Positions 18,306-27,020 of a DNA stretch of 64,000 nt are shown in pieces. This DNA comes from Alcaligenes sp. SORT26 (lineage in GTDB: Bacteria; Pseudomonadota; Gammaproteobacteria; Burkholderiales; Burkholderiaceae_B). Made by a program: the position numbers and the translations under genes. The DNA lies in contig NZ_CP070975.1 of assembly GCF_017377875.1 (NCBI RefSeq), positions 3,596,001 to 3,660,000 on the forward strand. Reading direction: 5' to 3'. The notes below the pieces were generated by a model. That model was not told where the DNA came from. It did not search any database and saw nothing but the letters and a program-made list of their open reading frames with translations. Numbering within the stretch: the first letter of the stretch is position 1; each line of letters begins with the position of its first letter.

Positions 18306-18893
18306 ATGAGCGACAATCATAAATATGAAGCACAGCAGCGTGAGTATTCCGATCCGGAAGAAAACGCAGCACCGATCCCCTGGGTAGTTCTGCTGATCAT
18401 TGCAGGTCTGTTCCTGTGGGGCATCTACTATATTTTCAGCAGCGACCTGAGCCATGACGCAACCGTGGGCGACAACCGTATCGTTGCCGACTTCGAATTG
18501 CCTGAAGGCGCCGTAGACGGTCAACAACTGTTCGTAGCCCAATGTGCTGCCTGTCACCAGGCAACGGGTGCCGGTGTCCCAGGCGTGTTCCCTCCACTGG
18601 TGGGTTCCGAGTGGGTACTGCGCAAACCTGAAGTTTTGGTCCAGATCATGCTGCACGGTATTACTGGCGAGATCACGGTCAAGGGTAATAAGTACAATGG
18701 TGCGATGCCGGAATTCCGCGAGAAGTTCAACGACGAGGAAATGACGGCAGTTGTTAACTACCTGCGTACTGAATTAGGTGGCAACAGCGCCGATCCGGTG
18801 GATATGGCCTTTGTCAAAGCCGAACGTGAAAAAACAGCCGATAAAACCGATCATTGGAATGGGGACGCCGACCTGGCTCCCATGGAAGAGTAA
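18306..18893 (+). CDS. Membrane-anchored monohaem cytochrome c, CcoP-like
   Basis: 195-aa protein with a hydrophilic N-terminus, one TM helix (about residues 25-45, IPWVVLLIIAGLFLWGIYY) and a single class I cytochrome c domain with C80-A-A-C83-H84 and a likely Met ligand in GAMPEFREKF. Standard CcoP is about 300 aa with two haems. The N-terminal style (charged, then IPWWV-like helix) and position after ccoO suggest it replaces CcoP as electron entry. The C-terminus is acidic and Lys-rich. It could instead be a separate electron donor cytochrome. Confidence 0.85.
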   Translation: MSDNHKYEAQQREYSDPEENAAPIPWVVLLIIAGLFLWGIYYIFSSDLSHDATVGDNRIVADFELPEGAVDGQQLFVAQCAACHQATGAGVPGVFPPLVGSEWVLRKPEVLVQIMLHGITGEITVKGNKYNGAMPEFREKFNDEEMTAVVNYLRTELGGNSADPVDMAFVKAEREKTADKTDHWNGDADLAPMEE

Positions 18894-18914
18894 GACTGAA
18901 ATGATGGGCCAGCG

Positions 18915-19550
18915 ATGAGACTATTTATCAGTATTCTCCTGGTTTTTGCCCTGGGTATTGGGGCTCTGGCCCATTTGACGCAAGGGTTTAACGCCCTGAC
19001 AGCCGAGACAGCCCGTCGCAATGATGTGGCTGCCTCACCGCGTCTTATCTCCGATGTCGAAGTACTGCTCCCGGCCGGGGGCAGTGCGCAGCTCAGTTCC
19101 CTGCTGCAAAATGATGGTCGCATCACCATCGTCAATTTCATCTATACCCGCTGCGTCACGCTATGTCTGGCGATGGGCTCGGAGTATCAGCAACTGCAAA
19201 AAGCGATTGTGGACGAAGGCTTGCAGGACCGTATCCGCCTGCTAAGCATCAGTTTTGATCCCACCGATTCGCCCGATCACTTGCGCCGTTACAGCAAAAC
19301 CATGAAGGCCAATCCGGACGTCTGGCAGTTTGTCACCATGATGCCCGGCGAGCAGCGTCAGCGCGTGCTGGACGATTTTGGCATTGTGGTCATTCCCGCT
19401 CCCTTTGACGAGTACGAGCATAATGCGGCGTATCACGTCGTCAGCTCCGAGCCGCGTTTGGGCCGCATTGTGGATTATGGCGAACCTATGCTGGCCTTGG
19501 CTTATGCCAAACGTGCTGTCGAGGAACTGGATCAGAAGGGGGCGATGTAA
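18915..19550 (+). CDS. SCO1/SenC-family copper chaperone
   Basis: Thioredoxin-fold periplasmic protein thought to deliver copper or reduce cysteines during oxidase assembly. It has an N-terminal signal anchor (residues 1-22), the CxxxC copper motif C80-V-T-L-C84 in FIYTRCVTLC, and the downstream His ligand H174 in AAYHVVSS. All three metal ligands of Sco are present. Length 211 aa. Its stop overlaps the next start (TAATG), so it belongs to the oxidase operon. Confidence 0.92.
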   Translation: MRLFISILLVFALGIGALAHLTQGFNALTAETARRNDVAASPRLISDVEVLLPAGGSAQLSSLLQNDGRITIVNFIYTRCVTLCLAMGSEYQQLQKAIVDEGLQDRIRLLSISFDPTDSPDHLRRYSKTMKANPDVWQFVTMMPGEQRQRVLDDFGIVVIPAPFDEYEHNAAYHVVSSEPRLGRIVDYGEPMLALAYAKRAVEELDQKGAM

Positions 19551-20185
19551 TGTCTTTGAAGCGTGTCGTCGAAGCCACCAAAGTCCGGCCTTATCTGGGT
19601 AGTGCCCTGGCCTTGCTGGCCGCCTTGTTGTTTGCGGCAGCGGCTTTTTGGGACCGTCCCCTGACGGCATCCATGAGTCTGCACATGCTGGTGCATATTC
19701 CGCTATTGGTGCTCTCTGGCGTTGCCTTGCAGCTTTCCATGCGCTATCAGGGTGTGGGGCGCTCTCCCGCCATGCAGGCCTTGCTGCGCCCTTATTACGC
19801 CCTGAATGAATATGGTTTGCCCGGCCTGATCCTGGTCAGCTTTGCGGCGGCTTACTGGATGGTGCCCAAGGCGCTGGACGATGTGCTGGTGTCGCCTCCC
19901 ATGGCCACTGCCAAGTACATTGGACTGGTGCTGATGGGTATGTTGTTCATGGAGTCCTGGCGACGCGCCCATCTGGTGTTTCGCCTGTTCTTCTTCGGTA
20001 ACTTCAGTTGGATGATGGCAATTGTTGGCCTGCTGTATTACGACAATCCGGTTCGGCTCTGTAATTTCTATCTACAGTCCGACCAGGAGATTGCCGGCAT
20101 AGGTCTGGTCATTATGGCTTGTGTGCTGCCATTGCTTTGGCTCTTGTCCGAGAGCAAGGCAGTGATCGGCTTTTTGCGGCAATAA
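19550..20185 (+). CDS. Polytopic membrane protein, CtaG(caa3)-like
   Basis: 211 aa with about six hydrophobic segments and almost no soluble domain. An early segment contains the His-rich SLHMLVHIPLLVLSG, reminiscent of the copper-related CtaG proteins of caa3 oxidases (HMVQH-type motif), though the protein is shorter. It is translationally coupled to the Sco gene, so a role in CuB insertion is a reasonable inference. The family match is tentative; it could also be an accessory subunit of the oxidase. Confidence 0.6.
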   Translation: MSLKRVVEATKVRPYLGSALALLAALLFAAAAFWDRPLTASMSLHMLVHIPLLVLSGVALQLSMRYQGVGRSPAMQALLRPYYALNEYGLPGLILVSFAAAYWMVPKALDDVLVSPPMATAKYIGLVLMGMLFMESWRRAHLVFRLFFFGNFSWMMAIVGLLYYDNPVRLCNFYLQSDQEIAGIGLVIMACVLPLLWLLSESKAVIGFLRQ

Positions 20186-20216
20186 TACCCATCCATTTTG
20201 TTTTGCAGGTGTCCTC

Positions 20217-20885
20217 ATGAGCCATACCGTTTCCAACAGCGATACCCGTCTGTACCGACGTAACAGCTTTTTTGACCAGATTCTGAGCGAGACGAATCGG
20301 GCCCTGGAAGTCCTGGGACGTTCGGCACGCGCTTCGCGTCCGAATCCCGCAGGCAAGGAAGTGTCCGAGATCAGCACCGACGAAGCTCGCCATGCCGCAG
20401 GCTTGATGCGTGTGAATCATGTGGGCGAGATCTGCGCCCAGGCCTTGTATCGTAGTCAGGCCATGCTGTGCAAAGATCCGCAAGCGACTGAAGTGCTGTT
20501 GCAGGCCGCTCAGGAAGAGGTCGATCACCTGTCCTGGTGCGACGACCGTCTGCGCGAGCTGGACAGCCGCCCTAGCGTCTTCAATCCTTTGTGGTATGCC
20601 GGTTCCTTCGCCTTGGGCTTGCTCGCCAGCCGGGCAGGGGTGCCGTATAACCTGGGTTTTATGGCCGAGACCGAGCGTCAGGTTGAAGAGCACCTGGAAA
20701 GCCATCTGGAGTCTTTGCCTGCCAGCGACAATCGTTCGCGTCGCATTGTGGAAAAAATGCGCGATGACGAAATTGAGCATCGTCGTACTGCCGAGAATCA
20801 TGGGGCTGTAGGTTTGCCTCCACCCGTTAAAACCTTGATGCGCATGATGTCCAAAGTCATGACGACGACGGCTTATCGCTTGTAA
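20217..20885 (+). CDS. coq7: Demethoxyubiquinone hydroxylase
   Basis: Di-iron monooxygenase hydroxylating 2-polyprenyl-3-methyl-6-methoxy-benzoquinol in ubiquinone synthesis. Two four-helix-bundle iron motifs are visible: RVNHVGE ... QEEVDHLSW in the first half and ETERQVEEHLESH ... DDEIEHRRTAENHG in the second. 222 aa is normal for the bacterial COQ7-like family. It is about 30 bp after the CtaG-like gene and is the last gene before a terminator, so quinone synthesis may be co-expressed with the oxidase. Confidence 0.95.
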   Translation: MSHTVSNSDTRLYRRNSFFDQILSETNRALEVLGRSARASRPNPAGKEVSEISTDEARHAAGLMRVNHVGEICAQALYRSQAMLCKDPQATEVLLQAAQEEVDHLSWCDDRLRELDSRPSVFNPLWYAGSFALGLLASRAGVPYNLGFMAETERQVEEHLESHLESLPASDNRSRRIVEKMRDDEIEHRRTAENHGAVGLPPPVKTLMRMMSKVMTTTAYRL

Positions 20886-20933
20886 TTCATTTTTCTCAAT
20901 TGGCGGCTGTGTGCAGCTTGCTGGATGAGCTAA

Positions 20934-20972
20934 GAAAAGAGGGGCTGTTCCTGGAACGGCCCCTCTTTTTTG
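20934..20972. terminator. Bidirectional terminator between coq7 and the autotransporter
   Basis: AAAAGAGGGGC pairs with GCCCCTCTTTT, with an inner GTTCC/GGAAC extension and T-runs on both sides. The flanking genes converge. Confidence 0.9.
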
Positions 20973-21021
20973 TTCAAGCCGCCGGTTTGTGAAAAAAATG
21001 CAGTGGCCGGAGTCTATTGCT

Positions 21022-24000
21022 TTACCAGCGGTAGTTCAGATTCACCATACCGCTCATGCCGTAGGACGAACCCGAGCCTTGCTCACGGATAAAGCGGGCC
21101 GAGACCAGGGTGCTCTTGCTGATTTCGCCATCTACACCCAGTTGGATCTCGCCTGCATTGCGCGCGTTGCTGGCTTTGAAGCGGCTGTCGCCCACGTAGA
21201 TGCCCGTGTCATTGAAGCGGTGTACCCAGGCCAGTTCCACGAAAGGACGCAAGGGCAGGGTGGTGGTGTCCGGGGCAGCCTCTACTCGCACACCAATGCG
21301 GGATTGGGTCGTGCTCTTGCGTTGAACGGCGTAGCTGGTGCCTTGCACTTCCCCTTCATCACCCGACAAGTGGCTGTATAGCAACTGGGCCTTAGGAGTG
21401 ATCAGCACGGCGCTGTCCGGCGCGTACTTCCAGCCATAGCCGGTTTCAGCCGCCACTTGCCACAGATTGTTATTGTGTTTCAGCTCGCCCAGATCGCTGG
21501 TGAGCTTGCCACGGTAGTGCGTGAATTGCAGGGAGCTATCGACGAACCAGCCCTGGCGACTTTGAGCATCTTGCAGGTAGGTCGCGTATGCGCCCACGTT
21601 GTAGCCGGTACGTTTGTCCTTGGCATGCAGAGTGCTGTGACTGTTGAGATTCGCCGGGTCAATGAACTGGTTGCGAGACTTGGCCGAGATTTCGCCTACA
21701 CCCGCCATCAGGCCGGTACGAAAATCGCCTTTTTCAAAGTTCTTGCCCCAGACATCACCGCCAAGCTGGAACATGCTGCTGTTGACCTTGGCATCGACGG
21801 AATCGTAATCCTCAAATCCCATCTTCTTGTCTGTACGCACTTGTGCGCGAGCCCAGATTTTGCGCTGCCCGGCGGCCAAACCTTGCTGGTTCAGCTCGCG
21901 CTCGTGGAAGGTATGGGCAAACAGATTCTGAGAAACGCGGTGGGCGGCCAGGTAAGCAGGGGCTTCCGGGGAGACGTTAACGTGCCCATCGGTTTCCGGG
22001 TCGGTGGGAACTTCGGGGTCCGGATTGTTGGTGGAGGAGGTCAGATACCACTGGTGGTTGTTGCTTTGGTCTTTGTCTCGGCTGACCAGACTGTATTCAT
22101 AGCCATTGGCTGAGACGGTGTGTGTCGCAGGGCGGTAGCCGCTGGATTGGGTGCTCAGGGTGAAGGCGTCGTTGGCAATCGTCGCGCCAGTACCACTGAC
22201 GACGAGCGGAATGCCGTGAACGGTCTGGCCGCCTGGGCCGCGCACGTTCAGGATATGCAGCTCGGTGTTGCCTGTCACTTTACCGTTGTCGCCAATCACC
22301 AGTCGGTCGGAGCCGGAGCCATCGCCTTCCAGGTAGACGCTCATGGCCATGTGGCCGCCACCTTCGTACTCATTCACGCTCAAGGTTTTAAAGCGCGTGC
22401 TCAGGTCTGGCTGGAACAGCAGGTAGCCGTCTTTATTGACGACCTTGTCCAGTTGGGAGGAGCGGGTCATCAACCAGGTGCTGCTGTTTTGCAGGTTTAG
22501 CGTTCCGACCGAGCTGTCCGCATCTTTATCAATACCGCCGACCCAGGCACTGCGTTCGTCCAGCGTCATGCTGTCCAGCTTGGCACCATTGCGTAGCTTC
22601 AGGTTGCCAGCCAGGGTGGAGCGTGTGCTGTTCAGGCTGGAGGAGCCCAGATTGGCTTGTGTGCCGTCCAGGGTCAGGAGCTGGCGACCATGAATGTTGC
22701 TGTCGCTGATATCCAGTGCCACGCCCACATTGCTGGCGCGCAGCGCACTGGCTTTGGCCGAGATGATGGAGCTGTTCTTGATGCTCTTGGCAATCTGAGT
22801 GCCGTCATTGCTGGCGTTACTCAAGCGGAAACCGTCGGCGTTGTTGCCGGAGGTTCGGACATTGAGCTGCTCAAAGTTGAAGATGGGATTCTCGCGCAAA
22901 TACACACCTACGGCGCCATCACCCAGGGTGGTAATGTTGGCGACACCTTTCATGTCCAGGCGCGGGGTGCCGACGTCAGTACCGTCAAACATATGGACAC
23001 CGTGGGCGCTGTTGCCTTCGGTCAGGATGTTGATGTTTGTAGTGCTGGCCGCTACATCCAGGCCGACGCCGTTATTGGTCAAGATATAGATGCCAGCGGC
23101 ACCGGCGGCTTTGGTGTGGACATTGATGTCCTTGCCGTGGAATACAGCCAGGTCTTGACCGGGAGTTCCAGCCCAGGCGGGGTGCCCTTGCACGTAAATA
23201 CCGTGTGCCGCTACGCCGTTAGCTGTGGTGGTGATGTTCACGCGCTCAAAAATGGCCAGACCCTGGCGCATATCAATCCCGGCGCGACCCACTTCCATGT
23301 CCACGTCCTGCATATGGATGGTGGCGTCATCCACGACCCAGACGCCAATAGCCGTGTTTCCGTTGGCCGCGCCCGTATCCTTGATGGATGTCTTCTTGAC
23401 CGTCATGGTGCCGCCAGGCTGATCTAGTTTGAGGATCTGGCTACTATTGGCGCCTTCATAAAAGATTTTGCTGTCTGTAATCGTGGCGGTGCCACCATAG
23501 ACACCAACACCGGAGGTGGCAGCCCGGCTGCTGCTGTCTTTCAGATCTGCGCCACCAATGTGAATTTCGCTGTTCTTGATGTTCAGTGTGCCGTCTCGAT
23601 TGGCGCTGACGGACTGACCAAAAGAGCGCAAGACAGAGTTTTCAATATTCAGGGTGCTATCGCGGGGAACGGAAGCGATTCCCCCCGCTGTGTTCACTTG
23701 CACATTGCTCCAGTTCTGTGTGCTGCCGGAACTCATGTCCATCAGCGTGGATGCGCCGTTGCGGTGATTCAGGACCGTATCTTGCAGCCTGAGCGTGGAG
23801 TTCGAGCCTTGAGCAATCAGGTATTGTCCGTTGCCGCTGATGGTGCTGCCTTCAATGGTGGCGGTGCTGCTTCCGCCCAGACGAATGGTGGGAGCCTTGC
23901 GATTGTCGCTGGAGATCTCGCTGTCTTTGACCTTGAGTGTGGCATTGGAGCCGCTCAGGTGAATGGCTGCGCCCTGAGAGTTCGTGCCATTGCTGATGGT

Positions 24001-24315
24001 GCTGGTGACACGGCTATTATTCAACTCGACCGAAGTATTGCTTTGCCCTGAACCAATGGCGTAGACACGTTCGCCTTCTGCGCTGATCTGGGAGCCGTTG
24101 GCAGTGAAACTGTGGCCATTTCCTAAAATGACGGCGCCGCCTGTGGTCGTGCCCTGAAAAATAACCTGATCATCGGGGCCAATAAAGTTGGGCCCTCCGG
24201 CAGCGCCTTGGGTCAGATCGATCTGACTATAGGTTTCGGCCTGTGCCGAAATAGTCCCTGCGGCCAGTGCCACGCCGCTCAGCAAGCTGAGCATGATGGG
24301 GTTAAGTGCGAACAT
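21022..24315 (-). CDS. Type V autotransporter, pertactin-like passenger and beta-barrel
   Basis: 1097-aa classical autotransporter. Signal peptide residues 1-26 (ending AQA before ETYSQ). A long passenger (to about residue 750) of Asn-, Ser-, Thr- and Gly-rich imperfect beta-helix repeats (TATITDSKI, STLNIENSVLRS style). A Pro-rich linker near residue 765 (NPDPEVPTDPETDG), and a C-terminal 12-strand-type barrel starting about KIWARAQVRTDKKMG and ending in YRW. No RGD or serine protease motif was noticed, so it is probably an adhesin or surface protein of unknown ligand. Shine-Dalgarno AGGGAG lies 8 bases before the ATG. It likely depends on the Bam/Tam machinery. Confidence 0.93.
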   Translation of the reverse strand: MFALNPIMLSLLSGVALAAGTISAQAETYSQIDLTQGAAGGPNFIGPDDQVIFQGTTTGGAVILGNGHSFTANGSQISAEGERVYAIGSGQSNTSVELNNSRVTSTISNGTNSQGAAIHLSGSNATLKVKDSEISSDNRKAPTIRLGGSSTATIEGSTISGNGQYLIAQGSNSTLRLQDTVLNHRNGASTLMDMSSGSTQNWSNVQVNTAGGIASVPRDSTLNIENSVLRSFGQSVSANRDGTLNIKNSEIHIGGADLKDSSSRAATSGVGVYGGTATITDSKIFYEGANSSQILKLDQPGGTMTVKKTSIKDTGAANGNTAIGVWVVDDATIHMQDVDMEVGRAGIDMRQGLAIFERVNITTTANGVAAHGIYVQGHPAWAGTPGQDLAVFHGKDINVHTKAAGAAGIYILTNNGVGLDVAASTTNINILTEGNSAHGVHMFDGTDVGTPRLDMKGVANITTLGDGAVGVYLRENPIFNFEQLNVRTSGNNADGFRLSNASNDGTQIAKSIKNSSIISAKASALRASNVGVALDISDSNIHGRQLLTLDGTQANLGSSSLNSTRSTLAGNLKLRNGAKLDSMTLDERSAWVGGIDKDADSSVGTLNLQNSSTWLMTRSSQLDKVVNKDGYLLFQPDLSTRFKTLSVNEYEGGGHMAMSVYLEGDGSGSDRLVIGDNGKVTGNTELHILNVRGPGGQTVHGIPLVVSGTGATIANDAFTLSTQSSGYRPATHTVSANGYEYSLVSRDKDQSNNHQWYLTSSTNNPDPEVPTDPETDGHVNVSPEAPAYLAAHRVSQNLFAHTFHERELNQQGLAAGQRKIWARAQVRTDKKMGFEDYDSVDAKVNSSMFQLGGDVWGKNFEKGDFRTGLMAGVGEISAKSRNQFIDPANLNSHSTLHAKDKRTGYNVGAYATYLQDAQSRQGWFVDSSLQFTHYRGKLTSDLGELKHNNNLWQVAAETGYGWKYAPDSAVLITPKAQLLYSHLSGDEGEVQGTSYAVQRKSTTQSRIGVRVEAAPDTTTLPLRPFVELAWVHRFNDTGIYVGDSRFKASNARNAGEIQLGVDGEISKSTLVSARFIREQGSGSSYGMSGMVNLNYRW

Positions 24316-24470
24316 CTTTCATACTCCCTGTTGTTTTTGTCATCAGGGTGTTGGTTGGCAACTTCAGCCTTAGGCGGTGCGCAACTACACCCTATCTGAA
24401 ACCAAGCATTTATCGAGCAAAGAAATCGCCATTTTGGTGCCCACCGTTGCGTGAGCTGAGCCAAGATGTG

Positions 24471-24499
24471 AAAACGGGCCTAGTGTTGTGCTAGGCCCG
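24471..24499 (-). terminator. Candidate minus-strand terminator upstream of the autotransporter
   Basis: Perfect 9-bp stem CGGGCCTAG/CTAGGCCCG with a 7-nt loop, followed on the minus strand by TTTT. It could insulate the autotransporter from pyk-side transcription. Confidence 0.6.
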
Positions 24500-24763
24500 C
24501 CTGCGTATGATAGTGAAGCTTGTCTGGCTTTGTATCGAAGGGTGTCGTTTATTTGTGGTGTTTTTGTTTACGAACGTCACATTTTCCGCATCAAGAAAAT
24601 TTCCTTGACGAAGCGGCCTATATACGGCGGCTTACAGCGGAGCGGGTTCATGATTTGGTGGCTTAGGGTTAACGACTAGATACCTGGTGGAGGATTTGCG
24701 CTAGGAAATTGATGCTTTAAAGCGACAAGATAAGCAAGCAAGGGTTTTCCATAGCATTTATCT

Positions 24764-24952
24764 TGCATTGCACCATTTTTGTGGGTAGACTTTAGTTATT
24801 GGATGTTGAAAAGAAAGCGGGAAAACAAGCGTAATAACCCTTAGCTTTCAGGCTCGATACTTTATCTGGTAGCCCAACTTGCCACGATTGTCTCCTCCAC
24901 CCTCCTCCTTTGGTGGATTTGCCCGAGATCTCTAGATCTCGGGTTTTTTTTT
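24764..24952 (+). ncRNA. Possible small RNA ending in an intrinsic terminator
   Basis: A weak promoter-like pair, TTGCAT then TAGACT about 17 bp apart (24764-24792), precedes roughly 155 nt that end in a strong terminator. The transcript contains a CU-rich stretch (CTCCTCCACCCTCCTCC), the kind of sequence that can pair with Shine-Dalgarno regions. No known RNA family was recognised. Low confidence. Confidence 0.25.
24922..24952 (+). terminator. Orphan rho-independent terminator
   Basis: CCCGAGATC/GATCTCGGG stem with a 4-nt loop and nine T residues. No annotated plus-strand gene ends nearby, so what it terminates is unknown. Confidence 0.85.
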
Positions 24953-25086
24953 GTGCGTCCCTTTTTTGTGAATGCTCTGGTCGGAGAAGCCAGCGTTTAA
25001 GCGGCTTGTGGCCTTGTTGATGTGCTTGCTGCCCGCCGGAACTGCTTTGGCTTCGCACGGTAAAACATGCTTCACAGTCCGAATAG

Positions 25087-25127
25087 AAAAAGCCTTGCCC
25101 ATCATTGCTGATGGACAAGGCTTTTTT
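25087..25127 (-). terminator. pyk terminator
   Basis: AAAAAGCCTTG(C/T)CCAT arms around a short loop with a T-run on either strand. It lies 21 bp beyond the pyk stop and is probably bidirectional. Confidence 0.9.
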
Positions 25128-25147
25128 ACTGTCAGGGTCGAACGTAC

Positions 25148-26569
25148 TTACTTCTGTGGAACGGTAGCCACATGCAGCAAGTTGGTTCGACCGCTGGTGC
25201 CAAAGGGAACACCAGCAATCATCACGATGGTGTCGCCAGCCTGAGCAAACTCATGCTGCGCCGCCATATCCGTAGCGTGATCGATCATCTCGCCCAGATC
25301 ACTGACGTCCTCGCAAGGCACGGCATGCACACCCCAGGCCAAGGTCAGACGGCGTGCGGTTTCCACACGGGGTGTCAGGGCCAGGATAGGGGCGATAGGC
25401 CGTTCACGACTGGCGCGCAAGGCGCTAAAGCCGGTGGTGGTGTAGGCCACGTTCGTTGCTGGCTCCAAAATGCTGGCCACGCGACGTAGAGCGCAGCAGA
25501 TCGCATCTGCGGTGCTGGCCTCGGCGGTGCTGTGGTTCGCTTCCAGAATGGTGCGCCAGCTAGGATCGTTCTCAATTTCCTTGATGATGCTGTCCATGAT
25601 GGACACGGCTTCCAAGGGAAATTCGCCCGAGGCCGATTCGGCGGACAACATGACGGCATCTGCACCCGAATAGATGGCAGTAGCCACGTCCGATGCTTCG
25701 GCACGGGTTGGCACAGGTGAGGTAATCATGGATTCCAGCATCTGTGTCGCCACGACGACCGGGCGACCTGCCGCACGGGCCGTACGCACGATCTGACGCT
25801 GCAACACAGGCACGCGCTGGGGTGGGACTTCCACGCCCAGGTCGCCACGAGCCACCATGACGCCATCACACAACTGGACGATTTCTTCCAGATGCTCCAG
25901 GGCCTGCGGTTTTTCCAGCTTGGCCATGATCCAGGCCTTGTCACCGATCAGCTCGCGGGCTTCACGGATGTCGCCAGGACGTTGCACAAAGGACAGGGCA
26001 ACCCAATCCACGCCCAATTCCAGTCCAAACTTCAGATCGATCAGGTCTTTCTCGGTCAAGGGCGAGATAGGTAGTACCACGCCGGGTACATTCACGCCCT
26101 TGCGGTCGGACAGCGGGCCGCCGACCATGACCGTGGTTTCTGCAAAATCTGGACCAAAGCTGTCCACACGCAGACGCAGCTTGCCGTCATCCAGCAGCAG
26201 GTCTGTTCCATCTTCCAGCGCTGCGAAGATTTCGGGGTGTGGCAGGTAGGCACGCTGGCTGGTCCCCTCGGCGGGGTCCAGATCCAGGCGGAATTTCCGG
26301 CCGGTTTCCAGTGTCACACGGCCATCTTTCATTTTGCCCACGCGCAACTTGGGCCCTTGCAGGTCCATCAGAATACCGATACTGCGACCGGTTTCCTTTT
26401 CAATCTGACGAATGGTGTGATAGCGCGCGGCATGGTCTTCATGTGTGCCGTGGCTGAAGTTCAGGCGGAATACATCAGCTCCGGCCTCGAACAGTTCACG
26501 AATGCGTTCTGGCGTAGAACTGGCAGGACCCAGGGTAGCCAGAATGCGGGAATGACGTTGACGTTTCAT
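25148..26569 (-). CDS. pyk: Pyruvate kinase
   Basis: Converts phosphoenolpyruvate and ADP to pyruvate and ATP. The 473-aa protein begins MKRQRHSRILATLGPASS and shows FRLNFSHG, the metal/substrate segment ILMDLQGPKLRVG, and the active-site helix IMAKLEKPQALEHLEEI. VARGDLGVEVP and MLESM follow. The C-terminal allosteric domain is present. It is the last gene of the glyoxylate-to-pyruvate set and would pull phosphoglycerate-derived carbon to pyruvate. 29 bp separate it from the GlcG-like gene. Confidence 0.97.
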   Translation of the reverse strand: MKRQRHSRILATLGPASSTPERIRELFEAGADVFRLNFSHGTHEDHAARYHTIRQIEKETGRSIGILMDLQGPKLRVGKMKDGRVTLETGRKFRLDLDPAEGTSQRAYLPHPEIFAALEDGTDLLLDDGKLRLRVDSFGPDFAETTVMVGGPLSDRKGVNVPGVVLPISPLTEKDLIDLKFGLELGVDWVALSFVQRPGDIREARELIGDKAWIMAKLEKPQALEHLEEIVQLCDGVMVARGDLGVEVPPQRVPVLQRQIVRTARAAGRPVVVATQMLESMITSPVPTRAEASDVATAIYSGADAVMLSAESASGEFPLEAVSIMDSIIKEIENDPSWRTILEANHSTAEASTADAICCALRRVASILEPATNVAYTTTGFSALRASRERPIAPILALTPRVETARRLTLAWGVHAVPCEDVSDLGEMIDHATDMAAQHEFAQAGDTIVMIAGVPFGTSGRTNLLHVATVPQK

Positions 26570-26598
26570 GGGTTGTTGTCCTTAGGGGGATCGATAGC

Positions 26599-26997
26599 TC
26601 AAAGAGCAGCGATACCGGCGCGGGCGATCTGAGCGTCTTCCGGTGCTTTCACGCCGGACACGCCGACAGCACCAATCACTTGACCGTCCACCACAATCGG
26701 TTCGCCGCCTTCCAGTGGCGTGATGGGCATGGACAGAGCAGCAAAGCGACCGTTATTGACCATGTCTTCAAACACCTTGCTGGACTTGCCGCCGCTGAGC
26801 ACGCAAGTACGTGCTTTCTCAGGGGCAACCAGGGCGCTCATCATGGGGGCGCCATCCAGACGTTGCAGCCAGAGCGGATAACCGCCTGCGTCGCAAATGG
26901 CGATGCAGACAGCCCAGTTGTTTTTCAGCGCTTCCTGCTCGGCAGCAGCGGCGATCTTTTTGACATCAGTCAGGGTCAGTACTTTCGTGTCTCTCAT
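26599..26997 (-). CDS. GlcG/HbpS-family (DUF336) protein
   Basis: 132-aa protein of the GlcG/HbpS/PduO C-terminal family, found often beside glycolate and glyoxylate genes. Conserved parts visible: CDAGGYPLWLQRLDGAPM, the segment around APEKARTCVLSGGKSS, and the GGEPIVVDGQVIGAVGVSG turn near the C-terminus. The molecular role is unclear (haem binding is known for HbpS). It lies 23 bp after ttuD and 29 bp before pyk, so it is co-transcribed with glycerate metabolism. Confidence 0.87.
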   Translation of the reverse strand: MRDTKVLTLTDVKKIAAAAEQEALKNNWAVCIAICDAGGYPLWLQRLDGAPMMSALVAPEKARTCVLSGGKSSKVFEDMVNNGRFAALSMPITPLEGGEPIVVDGQVIGAVGVSGVKAPEDAQIARAGIAAL

Positions 26998-27020
26998 GTC
27001 CAGTCCTTTATAAAAAAGCG

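Larger units (their letters stand above)
24316..25147. other. 832-bp region without a convincing gene
   Basis: Between the autotransporter and pyk, both on the minus strand. Short frames here lack family features or run antisense into pyk. The region holds a minus-strand stem-loop (24475-24499), an orphan plus-strand terminator (24922-24952), the pyk terminator (25087-25127) and AT-rich stretches. A non-coding RNA is the best explanation I can offer for the plus-strand terminator. Confidence 0.6.

Noticed and set aside
24972-25244. A 90-codon plus-strand frame with a signal-peptide-like start
   Set aside because: Its second half is antisense to pyk and spans the pyk terminator; the repeated GQGFF-like pieces come from the palindromic stem.
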